In this document: one piece after another, positions 48,153 to 58,492 of the stretch
How positions within the stretch are numbered: the stretch's first letter is position 1
Layout: the number at the start of each line of letters is the position of its first letter
Assembly (NCBI GenBank): GCA_022496805.1
Contig: CM040092.1
Coordinates: 193,555 to 257,554 of the forward strand
Length of the DNA: 64,000 bases
Direction: 5' to 3'
Origin: Pohlia nutans
Lineage: Eukaryota > Streptophyta > Bryopsida > Bryales > Mniaceae
Program-made: the position numbers and the translations under genes
The notes under the pieces: model-generated
Database searches by the model: none
Seen by the model: the letters and a program-made list of their open reading frames with translations, nothing else
What the model was told of the DNA's origin: nothing

Positions 48153-49707
48153 ATGGCACAAGGTACTGGCACACAAACACCTAGTGAGGCTAGAAGAGTG
48201 AGAGTTAAATTAGAAGGCGAGAGACTACCGTTGTCTCAACGCGTTACTGGTTATGCTGCTCCCGTTTATGCGAAGGTCCCAGATTTGTTTCCATTGAGGA
48301 AAGATAGGGGATACACGCGCAAGGAGTTCCACGAGAAGTACGGTTTAGAGCTCTTTGGCTTGTCGCCAAAGCAACTAAAATGCCCCGATGATTGCTCAGA
48401 GCAGGAGCTTATAGAATTTTTTGGACCGGTTATTAGTAAGAACGGGTTCCGGTACATGGGTGTAGAAGATGTTGCTTTGATTGCAAAGATAGAGCTCAGA
48501 TGGATGCAAATGCACCAGAAGTCGCAGATGCTAGCCACTAGGTTGATTACGAAGGGCATGGCGAGAGGAATATATTGTGAGGAAAAAAAGGATCGGAAAG
48601 TGAACTAGGCGGCATATGCGGAGTGGACCAGCGCAGAGCAGTGGAGGCGAAGGATGAGGATCAAGAGGCCTGGAAAGGGAAAAGGGGAGGACAGTTCCGC
48701 GTTCTCTGACGATGAAGACCTCACGGAGATTGACGACCACGGATCTACCCAGTCGAAGGGGAGTATGCAAAATTGCGGATTAGGGTTTAGGCGGGATTTG
48801 GCCGGGGTTGAGGTTTTTTCTTGTTCGGGTGGGGTTCCTGAAGTGACAGAGATTTGGAAGAGTTTTCAGAGTCACACCCTAGAGGAGCTTGCAAAAGTGG
48901 AGACCAGATTGTCGATGGGTTTGAAAGCAAAAGAGGAGTACACATTGGCAGAGGTGCGAGCAAGGTCCCAAAAGGATTTTGTGTACAATTGGCTTGCCTC
49001 TGCTCGAAAAAAAATGGAGAGGTTACACGCTGAAATTGAGCAAGAGCGGGAGCGCATTGAAGCTGTTGGGAGCAACGGTGATGGTGAGGAGGACGCTCAG
49101 ATCCATCTGGATCATGAGCAGTAGATTGCGAGCGCAAGAATTTCTTGTTAGCGACTTTGAGGGGATGGGTGATGAAGGAGATGCTGAGTTGGAGAAGGTC
49201 AATAAAGGTGAGGAGGGTATAGTTGCTAGTGTGGCTGAACTGGAGGTTGATTCCAAGAAGGCCGGACGCTTAAGTCGAGTTGTGGAGTTTATCCTCACCA
49301 GGTTAGATTCAGGGGCATGGTTGTTTAGATCCATAGCCCCGCAACCATTTAAGCACAGTAAGCCAGATGGGAAGGAATGGATTATGCTAGAGAAATGTTC
49401 CTTTTGTGGATTAGGGTTTGAGCCAGTATGGGATGTGAGACTTACATCTTGCAAACATGGCTACCACGAGTGGTGTTGCAGGTTTCACTTTGAGAATTCA
49501 ACCAAGTGTGTTGAGGAGGGCTGCGATGAGGAGATGCACGAGGGGTGGTGGAGTGCAGTTGGTTTGGTAAAGCCAGACACATCTGCACGTACTTTCTCAA
49601 CTCCAAGGGCGATCAGAAAGCTTCTAGATTCACCACTAGGTTCTCTTTACTTTCACATCTCCATTGTTTTGAGCTTCTGGTCTATGTTAATGGACTCTTG
49701 GATTTAG
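48153..49707 (+). pseudogene. Transposon accessory gene: unknown N-terminal domain, coiled coil, RING-like zinc finger
   Basis: Frame 1 from ATG 48153 encodes a basic N-terminal domain of unknown family (ERLPLSQRVTGYAAPVYAKV, KYGLELFGLSPKQLKCPDDC). After a TAG at 48606 (codon 152) the same frame continues without loss of sense (AAYAEWTSAEQW, then acidic SDDEDLTEIDD, then a Lys/Glu-rich coiled coil) to a TAG at 49122. A one-base shift near there leads into a frame open to 49705 that carries a RING-like finger at 49396-49527: CX2C, CX1HX2HX2C and CX4C pairs. The shift and the first stop look like lesions because the reading stays protein-like across both. Whether it splices to the acidic exon at 50.4-51.2 kb is unknown; a GTAAAG donor is present at about 49568. 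Confidence 0.65.
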
Positions 49708-49789
49708 GTTTAGAGTTTAGAGAGAATCAAAAACTGAAAGTCCACTCTAATATTCTAAAGTCTATATTTTCATCAACCTCGTCATACTG

Positions 49790-50160
49790 AAGTCCATGAG
49801 GACCATGCAAATGTACATAGAAGTAGACAATAGTGAGTAATCTCCTACCAACAGTCCATACTTGTGGCGTCTTAGTGATGCATAAGTGCTAGAAGATTAT
49901 GCAAGTGTACATAGAAGAGGCAGTAGTGAGTTTAGGCCTAACCAATACTCCATACTTGTCGCGTCTTAGTGATGCAAGAGTCCATGAAAATCATGCAAGT
50001 GTACATAGAAGAGACAGTAATCAGTGATCCGGCTAATCCCCTACCACCAGTCCATACTTGTGGCGTCTTACTAGTGATGCAGGAGTCCATGAGGATCATG
50101 CAAGTATACATAGAAGGCATCCAATAGTGAGTAACCCCTTCCCAATAGTCCCTAGTAGTG
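49790..50160. repeat. Minisatellite inside the transposon, ~3.5 units of about 95-120 bp
   Basis: The unit contains (A)GTCCATGAGGA(C/T)CATGCAA(G/A)TGTACATAGAAG and CAGTCCATACTTGTGGCGTC, starting near 49790, 49880, 49977 and 50085. Each unit carries AGTCCAT, the motif also enriched in the element ends and the transposase intron. Confidence 0.88.
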
Positions 50161-50443
50161 GACTATAGACTGGTTTTTTGGTCTAGGGTTGATCTTTTAA
50201 TTTTGAGTCCATTTCTATGATCTGATCTGTTGTAATTATCCCTCATAGTCCATCAAGAACACATTAAAGTCCTTAGAGTGCATTTAAATATAGCTTGTAA
50301 TTTGAATGGACTTCCAAGGCTTTATGTAAAGATTCTTGCCATGCCATCGTAGGAGAATATGTATTTTTGCTGAACGTTGTATACTTTGGTGTACAGGTGT
50401 GGAATTTATTGGTACCCCCATCAAAGGTCAAGCTAATTAGAGG

Positions 50444-51171
50444 GTGCAATCTACGAGCAGTCTCTCGTCTAGCCCTACAGCCACAGCCTCAGGGTCGACA
50501 GCAGTGAGTGTGCCACAACAAGGACCATCTTCAAATGTTTTGCCCCATTCTACTCCAAGTGTGGAAATAGAGCTTCCAGCCCCAATTTCAGTAGAGAAGC
50601 AACCTCCAGCAATGTCAATCAAGTCGAATCCTATATTTACAGACGTGGCACCTGTTCGCGGTGACTTGTTGGAAAAGGAGCAAAAGGAGCCACAAGGAGC
50701 AGGAGCCACAAGGAGCAGGAGCCACAAGGAGCAGGAGCCAAGTCTACAAAAGGAGCAGGAGCCACAAGGGTGCATCCGAAGGCTACTGTCACAAGTGAAG
50801 AAAACGAAGAAGATGAGGTAGATGATGAAGAGGATGAAGAAGATGAAGAAGAAGAGGAAGAAGAGGATCAAGAAGAAGAAGAAGAAGATGGAGAGGGGGC
50901 AGAAGAAGTGGAGGGAATGGAGGAAGGAGGTCGTCCGAAGAAGGGTTCCGACAAAATGGCTGGCGCTAAGCGCAAATCAGCTGCTGCTGATCGGGCTGGG
51001 AAGAGGTCCAAAGCCGTTGAAAGTTCCAAAGCGAGGGTTGGCAAATCTGACGGGACTCCAAAGCATGCACATAGAGTTGTCAATGCAGGAAAGAGGAAGA
51101 AGACACCAGTTGTTGAAAGGATATCGAAGGCATCCAACACCCGTGCTGGGAAGGCCCAAAGCTCAAAGTGA
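50444..51171 (+). pseudogene. Transposon accessory gene, acidic and basic C-terminal part
   Basis: A Ser/Pro-rich stretch (SSLSSSPTATASGSTAVSVP, one frame, from about 50450) leads into a 16-bp tandem repeat (GGAGCAGGAGCCACAA-type units, 50675-50768). Downstream, another frame gives a tract of about 40 nearly uninterrupted Asp/Glu residues, then GGRPKKGSDKMAGAKRKSAA and several Lys/Arg clusters typical of nuclear localisation, ending TAG 51171. The repeat unit is not a multiple of three, so a change in repeat number would explain the frame switch. It probably belongs to the same transcript as 48153-49707, as its nuclear, chromatin-like C-terminus. Confidence 0.55.
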
Positions 51172-52623
51172 GTACTTACGCGTCATTTCTAGCCCTGTCA
51201 GTATTTGGACTCCCTTGCAATATCTACATACCAAAGAACGTCAATTTCAAGTGTACATCAGAAGATTGAAGTCTTTGATATTGTTCTTTGTGTATGCAAT
51301 TAGTTTTAGGGTTTAGAGTTTTACAATTCTTCTAGTTTTTTGTGTGCATATAGTTTTTTCTAGTTTTTACAATTCTTCTAGTTTCGTAGTGAGTGATTAA
51401 GGGGCATTGTTGTAGTACACCATGTAGACACTATATAAGGTGTCGATGAATAACCCTTGCAAATGATAATGGAATGATGACATTTGACGATTTGATTATA
51501 CTTTGAATTAAATGAGTTGAGTTGTTGTGCAATACTAGATGTCTTGTATGAACTTTGTAACCTCTACTTCTTATCTCACAATGAGGTTTGAGTGACCTTT
51601 GTATTGGCCGGTGCTTTGTTTAAATTTTTGTTTGTTAAGTATACTATTGAGGCCCTTGTCATTTGCTTAGCTTGCCTTTTGTTATGTGTATTGTTAAGGC
51701 CCTTTTGTTATGTATACTTTCAAGGCCTTTATTACAAAAGGAATGTCCTTATTACCATCAAAACAAGGAAATGTTCTTGTTATACATACCATTATTTGTT
51801 TAAATATTGAGGGTTTATACTTGTTCAAGGGATTTGTCATTTGCTTAGAATGTCTTGAGTTGGTAGATTAAGGGAAAGAAAACACTAACAAAAATGAAAC
51901 ACAACATGGCTTTGCATCAATATACAAATATAAGACATTACATAGGCATTATATCTAATTGGGATGCGATTTGCATTAAGTACTTAGTCTGGCTGAATTG
52001 TAGAGTGATGTAGCTTGGCATGCCATTTTTCATCAAATTTTCAAATTTCAGTCAAAGCAATCCTCACCCTACCAAGTGTTAATCACATATGCAAACAAGA
52101 ACTAGTCTATACATTGCAAACACAACACTACCAACAAGGTCTCTCAGAAACCCACACACAGATAGACATATTGTTTTGCACCTTGTTCACCACATGATAA
52201 CCAGATTGTGAGCTACAGCTGCACATTTTTGAGATAAAGGTGTGGGATATGCGAAGCAGCTGCTGCGTAGAAACTACCGTCAAAAACACACAATGGGAAC
52301 CCTCACAATGTACAACCCTCACAGTAAATCACAATGGGAACCCTCACAGTAAACCTCACAACCACACAATGTACAACAACAATAACAACCACAGAATGTG
52401 AAGAAGGGGCCAGCTCTACTGCACACAATATAGACCAAGAAACAAACACACGCATGCGAAACTAGCAGAATAATCCCAAAGAAAAACAATTGCAAAACTG
52501 TGTGTATTTAGAAACACAATATACTTAGTTTTCAGGGTTCACCTGATTCCTACATCAAGATAGCCCTATCTAAGAGTCAATATATCCTCAAAACCTGCAC
52601 AAACCGTGAAACCTCAAGTTACC
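51172..52623. other. Non-coding centre of the transposon
   Basis: 3' regions of the converging genes. Short repeats CTAGTTTTT/ACAATTCTT near 51310-51390 and CACAATGGGAACCCTCACA near 52290-52350. No gene seen. Confidence 0.5.
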
Positions 52624-53177
52624 TTAGCAATCACGCATTGAGGGGGTGACCCACACAAGTTCCATTGTTTTCCAATCAGCTCCCTTGGACACGAATGCCT
52701 CAACACCCCAGCTGGCCCGAAGTTCTCCTCGCAGCGCGTCTAACTCAACATCAGACACTCTAACAGGGGTGCCGTGCGGAGACAATTGGGCATGGGGGTT
52801 GAAAGCTCCCACAATTTGGATAGCAACTCGGCGTTGCGGTCAAACCTGTTAACAACAAACTCATCAGCAGACACACGACGGGGGCGAATCTTCCAAAGAA
52901 GGTCGAATTCCGCCAGACGCAAGGCCGCATACTTCGTTCGGGGTGTCACTAGATCTCTCCATTCTTTGCAGGTTGCTGCTGCAAAGGGGATGAAACGCAG
53001 TTTTGTGGCGCGGTTCACACCAACATGCGCCCACGGATCTTCAAATGCCCCGCAATGTTGTGCCAACACCTGAACAAGGTGGCTGAATGGGATCACCTCA
53101 ACGGAATATGAGATGACCTCAGAGAATGTAGTCAAGTCTATGGTCTCCTCCCCACCTGCGTGCTGCCTGGCCGCCAT
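52624..53177 (-). pseudogene. Small transposon protein with an F-box-like segment, one frameshift
   Basis: Starts at ATG 53177 (MAARQHAGGEETIDL). Residues about 25-75 read SVEVIPFSHLVQVLAQHC, then a variable part, then FIPFAAATCKEWRDLV, which resembles the pattern of an F-box (Leu/Ile-rich helix, then A..C..WR.L). The open frame runs to a stop at 52740, but near 52810 a neighbouring frame becomes more convincing (VGAFNPHAQLSPHGTPVRVS through VTPSMRDC, stop 52624), so a one-base shift is likely. Total about 180 residues. It lies downstream of the transposase on the same strand, inside the element. Family not certain. Confidence 0.55.
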
Positions 53178-53790
53178 TGTTGCGCACCTACCCTGAACCG
53201 TAAACAAATGAGGTAGTGAGAAACTAAGAGCTCAAAGGAGCAGCAATCACAAGAAAGAAGCCAGGCAGGGTTCAAAGACAATAGCAAATGATGGAGGAAG
53301 AAAACAGAAGACTATGGAAAGACAAGAAGATGGTGGACCAGTTCCCAAGGTCTACTTATATACATTCAGCATGTGGGAGAGAGGCAACCTAGACCATGTG
53401 AGGATTAGGCTCTAAAACCTAGTGGTTTAGGTGGGCTAAAAATCTAGTTTAAATTTAAACTAATGATCAGGTTTAGGATTGAGCTCACTTGGCATCACCA
53501 CAACACATGTGGAGAAGCATGTGGCCATTAATTCAGCACAAGGAGTACCGATGGTCCTAGATCTGTACTTCAGATCTCTATATGATGGCAATGATGCATG
53601 TCAAAAAGCGCATTATGCATGTCAAAAAGCAAACACACAAGAGGAAACAAGAACAAAATTGACTAACCTTAATACTTGCAGCAATATCAGCCATATAATC
53701 GTCTGTGATCACATACTGACCATGCACTGAAGCATGCACAAAAAACCCTACATGCACACAAGAAAGTACAACATACAAGATTTGCAGCAA

Positions 53791-56700
53791 CTACTCTTCA
53801 TCTGCTTCAAGAGTTGCTATGACTGACATGATGCCAGCCCGAGCGTCTACAAGTAATTCGTACACCATATCGTTCCCTTGAACCCTGTGGTCCTTGGGAG
53901 GCATTACGAATTTCACAGCTCTTACAAAACATGCATGCATATATACAGTATGGGAATTTCTTAGAAGCACATATGAATTTTTTGCCGTCCCCCACTTCTG
54001 GTAATACTTTCCGGCTACTACTTCGTCCCCTTCATTGAACGAGGTACCCCACTTATCAGTGAATGGAGCCTTAGCAGTATGAAGGGCCTCAGTGCATATG
54101 ATAATCCAGAAATCCTCACCTTCGTCGTTACTTGCTGCTGCATTGACTGCAAAAATGTCTCCAACATCAAGGGTGGCCGCTAGAAGCTCCCCTTCTTGCC
54201 CATACGCACTAGTACCATCCCAAACCCGCAGCATGCTTTCCCTCATGAACTTTGGATCTACAGGCTGCAAAAAACTTGCAGTCCATTCTCCCGTCCACTT
54301 CAAATTCACACAATTAGCATAGTCATTGTCAATACAATGGGCACAAAAGCAAGCTAATTCCTTCACCATCAACATTCCAACTTGGATTTTGTTGGTTGCC
54401 TGGATGGAGTGTAGTTTCCTTGCTCCAGGAACAAAATCGCAAGAATGGGTATTATCCCTCAAAGGCTGCACCTCATACTCGAGCACATGGTGAAAATAAC
54501 GTCTCAAAGGCTTTCTATGCCCCATGTATAACTCGGAAAGATTGGCTGTGAGGTAACCTACAACATCTCCAGCACATTGGAGTTTCACACCGTAAGGTTT
54601 GAGCTGCTCCCTTCTGATAAAACATTTGACAACTGCACCAGCCCCATCATGGGGCCCCTTCCCATGACCTAACCCAAAGAAACTCCAAAGCATAGAGCAG
54701 CCATTTGTCATATTAGGATAGCGACTTATGAAGTAGAAAGGCTTCTTGGACTTAAATTGAGATGCACAACCATCTGACCAAACCCAATGTTGTTTTGGCT
54801 CAAAACCGTTCCTCTTCATATGGTCCCAGTGCAAGCCAAAACAGTGTTGAACAAATTCCGAGTCATGGTGCTCATCATCTGTAATGTAAAAATGATACTC
54901 CGTCAAAATGAAAGTATCTTCATTGTACGGGTCTAGGTCTGGGTTGTGTCTGAACGTAATGTGAACCAAGATACTGACCTGATAAGAGTGCCAATGCATG
55001 CTTTGCACCTCATTCTGGATCTCAAACTTGTAATTCTCTGCAAAGTCCACTACAGATACAACTGTATCCTTGGGAAATGATCGAATGCTTTTCTTAAATT
55101 GTGCATCTTCCCATCGGGCCACAAAGTTATGGGTCACAAATAACTGCAAATTAGGCTTCAAATAATCAAATAACACATCAGATGTTGTTTTTTTGTACAC
55201 AAGGTTCAGTTTCTTCAGGACTTTACCTTTCTTTGAGAGGGTTTCCTCGTAAGCAAACCGTCTCCACTCGACTTGCCTACTGTCTAACCGTTCTTCCTCA
55301 TCCTTGCACAAAGGGAGCTTCTGAATACCGCATCTACCCCACTCACCATGTAAGCATTTGACGTCGTGCCACTCGTCAAATTCGCCTTTTGGACAGACCA
55401 CAGACTCCCACAATGATGTTAGCCCTTTAAACTCTATAGAAGAAGCCTCACAACTTCCTGACTCCATTCCATGCTGGCACAAGTGCTCTTTGGGTCTAGT
55501 CGCATGGTATTTGTTGAGAGCAATTCTCAATTCATTGAGCTCTACATGGTATATACAACAACATGTGTTGCGCTCTTTCATAGCTTTAATGAACAATGGT
55601 TTCAAGCTGCAGAAGGAGCGCTCGCCTACAATAACTTCTGGATGTGCTTTCTGGAATCTGATGAAAAACTGTGTCTGCAGCATATCAACCATACACTCTC
55701 AATGTAAGTGCATTCATTCAATCGCGCATCCATGCATTCAATGAACTACTATCTTTCACATGCCTCTAGTCCATGTTCAGTGAAACAATGGTCTTGTATT
55801 CCATTTTAATTGTACAATCACAACTGTTATGGACTTTTTACATACATGAGTCCATAGTAGAACAATATTGACTACCTAAACAATTATTGAAGGACTCCAT
55901 ACCTATGCCCACTATTTGCTAATGGACTTCTCACATGTGTGAGTATATACCTCCTGGCACAACTCCATATTTATCAACTCAAATACACTACACCACTAGT
56001 GATTCAATATAGACTCCTCACCATAAGTGACTACATAACTGTCCATACAAAGACACTCTCCAATAATGTATCCACATCCATGGACTAGGCTCCTATACAT
56101 GATGCTTACAAATGGACATGTAATGTATGGCAGTCCTAAACTTGTGTTTATATACATTCAAACCTATGGTTAGTGACTTTTGAAAAGCCAAAGTCCACAG
56201 CTGGGGACTTGCTCTACATATCCAGTGGATGAATATGGACTATTGAACCTATGTGACTACAAAACTGTATCAAAAATCCCTTTGCAATATTCAATCCATT
56301 ATTTGATCTAATATGTGAGTACATGACACAATATACACAGTCCATGTAAACCTCTAAAATGTAGTTCTCAAACATTGAATTCCACAATGAAGGACTTGTT
56401 CTACACACTTCATAGATGGATATGGACAATTGAACGTACATGAGTGACCATCTCTCCATACAGTCCTTCAATGAACTCGGTATTGGCACTCAAGATTAAA
56501 AAATAAAGAAGTCTAGATTGCCATACCTGAGTCTCCTGCAAATAATGTGTGGGCTTCTCGTCTCGTACACTTGTAGTCTAGATCTGCTTCCAAGTCACGT
56601 CTTTCTTATTTGGAGACACTCTTGTCTCCGAAATCCACCACTTGATTATTATCTGCTTTTCATCAAGCCCTAAACCATCAACACGCTTTGTCCTCACTGA

Positions 56701-57381
56701 CAAAGAAAACAAGAAATCTCCCGCAGTGTGCAGAACCTCCCGCCTCACAACGGCCTTAGAGACGTTGCGGTGATGGATCCGCAAAACCCTTGCAACTTGC
56801 CTTGCTGAAGAGTCGCCCTGCTCAAGAATTGACGATTCCAGAATGGCATGCTTTATTGCCAACTTTGAAGCACTGTTTGCGCTCCTCACTTCATCCAGGC
56901 GTATAGTAACACCACGCAATATTTCTAGTTGTGCAACAACTACCTTCTTTGGCAAAACATAGTCTGGAACATCGGCACAAAGTTGACTATGATCGAGGAT
57001 CCTCCCAATAACTGACTTTCTAGATCTAGGTCCAGGGCTCACATCTAAGTTCCTCCGGATACACACTACAATAACGGAAGCAAGTTTGTTCTCTTCACGA
57101 GCAGTCATAGAGTCCTCAACGTCCCGCATTATGTCCCGCTCGTTGCGCTCCACACGTTCTTCTTCTGTGTGACGTGTAAGGGACTCTTTCCGATCGGCTT
57201 CAATCTTTGCAAGAAGAGCGCAGCTCTTTGCTTTCCGCGCATTCTGCGCAGCTAACCTTGTCAACCTTGCTTGTTGCTGTACTGGGGAGGCAGGATATGC
57301 ATTAACAGCAAGAGCTCGACGTTGTTGAGGTCCTGGCCTACTCACGCCTGCCCTTCTTTCCTTCACCTTCTGCGACCCCAT
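53791..57381 (-). CDS. Transposase of the 10.7-kb element, two exons, one in-frame TAG
   Basis: Exon 1 57381-56527 and exon 2 55674-53791 (GT-AG, phase 0) give 912 codons. The junction PTHYLQETQ/TQFFIRFQKA is coherent. Exon 1 has a basic N-terminus and Arg/Glu-rich coil (40-100), then a helix-turn-helix at about 184-216 (GDSSARQVARVLRIHHRNVS) and WWISETRVSPNKKDVT. A TAG at 56580-56578 (codon 268) lies 17 codons before the donor. Exon 2 starts with a Cys/His cluster (RNTCCCIYHVE...CLHGEWGRC), followed by candidate RNase H-like catalytic acids: Asp495 in VVSVVDFAENY, Asp586 in WVWSDGCASQFKSK, Asp628 in GHGKGPHDGAGAVVK. A second cluster (CFCAHCIDNDYANC) is at 727-740. The same blocks occur in transposase-like proteins of animals and early plants, as far as I recall. 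CAG to TAG is the simplest origin of the stop. Confidence 0.85.
55675..56526 (-). other. Transposase intron with a cluster of AGTCC/GGACT motifs
   Basis: 852-nt intron, GTATGG donor and CTGCAG acceptor on the minus strand. About a dozen AGTCC or GGACT pentamers, many as AGTCCAT/ATGGACT, are spread through it in both orientations, far more than in neighbouring exons. Confidence 0.75.
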
Positions 57382-58462
57382 TAGAACACGCGCATCCAAA
57401 CGCAGAAGGAGCCGTAACCCCTAAACCCTAAACCCCAACCCCAAAACTATACAACACCAAAATCAGTATACCCTAAACAAAATGGTACATACAATTATCC
57501 ACACGCTTGCACCTACAAACTCCGAGGTTAACTTTGCTCAAGAAAGAAATCACCTGCACTTGAAGAAAATCTCACTCCCAGCCGCCTCCGTTGCAGTTAT
57601 TTTCAATCCCACGCCTCTTCTGTGTACACTTGAAGATTGGGTGTCAATATGATACTCAAGAAAAACCTAAACCCTAGCCCTGGAATGGCAACTTGCACTG
57701 ATAAGCGCCCTCAACAACCGTGAAAATTCCACCCAAGCATACATGGCGGCAGGGCACAAGGAAGCTCAAGGCGGCTGGGCGCAAGAAAGTTTCAGCAACG
57801 GCAGGGCGCAAGGAGCGGCAAGAGCAAACTGAACGGAGGAAACCCTAACCTCGAGCGAAGAGGGACGAAAGATGAAACCTAAACCACATTCATCCTATTA
57901 CATCAGATCGCAGCAGTATGACGATACCAGGAATAGGGTGCATCCCTGTGACTGCAGTTTTGCAAACGGGCAGAAAATCAAAATTAAAATCTAGACAACC
58001 CTAGATAAAGGCTTCTTAAAAAAATGTAGTGAAGGTTGTCTCATGGAAAAAAAAAAATAGGGGGTCAAAAGTTACACCAAAAATAGTTCAGATTTCAGAG
58101 GACTCAAAAGTCCATATTAGCACATATAAGTGTGTGTTTATTGAATTTTTTAGGAGTAAACTATTCTAATAACTTATCTCTATTTCAAATTGTAATCAAT
58201 ATTGGGGTTTACCTTTTCTACTATATAGGACATGAGTCCATACCCTCTATAGCTGAGGACAGGGACAGTCCATATGAAGAGATTCAAAAGTCCCCCCCTT
58301 TGAGAATACAATAATTTTTTCAAATAAAACTCTACGACATGATAGTATACCAAGTCTTCAACATATATACAAGTTCCTTTCATTTAAACAACATCTCCAA
58401 ACAAATTGTGGTCCCTACAAACTTCTAAAGTCCTGAAATTTGTGGACTGTGACAGTCCATAA
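57382..58462 (-). promoter_or_regulatory. Probable promoter, leader and subterminal region for the transposase
   Basis: CCCTAAACCCTAAACCCC at about 57417-57434 (telo-box repeats) lies about 40 bp upstream of the transposase ATG, and further CCCTA motifs are at 57671 and 57842. From 58090 to 58462 the subterminal zone carries AGTCC or GGACT at about 58099, 58109, 58226, 58267, 58287, 58429, 58443 and 58454. Confidence 0.5.
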
Positions 58463-58488
58463 TGGTCCACCTTAGCTTGCAATCGCCC
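58463..58488 (-). repeat. Right terminal inverted repeat of the 10.7-kb transposon
   Basis: Read inward it begins GGGCGATTGCAAGCTAAGG; one mismatch to the left repeat in 26 bp. Confidence 0.92.
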
Positions 58489-58492
58489 ATGT

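Larger units (their letters stand above)
47764..58492. mobile_element. 10.7-kb TIR DNA transposon with inward-facing genes
   Basis: The element runs from 47768 to 58488. The left end GGGCAATTGCAAGCTAAGG and the right end, read inward, GGGCGATTGCAAGCTAAGG form a 26-bp inverted repeat with one mismatch. ATGT flanks both sides (47764-47767, 58489-58492). Because T precedes each terminus, TG with TGGGC ends is an equivalent reading. Cargo: plus-strand RING-like gene (48153-51171), minus-strand small F-box-like gene (53177-52624) and minus-strand transposase (57381-53791). The genes converge. Sola elements also make 4-bp duplications and carry a large DDE transposase, so this superfamily is a candidate; the assignment is inference. 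Confidence 0.9.

Noticed and set aside
48597..48610. Intron to remove the TAG at 48606
   Set aside because: The nearest usable acceptors would give an intron of about 45 nt or delete sensible acidic coding sequence; a point nonsense change is simpler.
49938..50120. 60-residue minus-strand frame with repeated MYTCMI
   Set aside because: It is produced by the internal minisatellite of the transposon.
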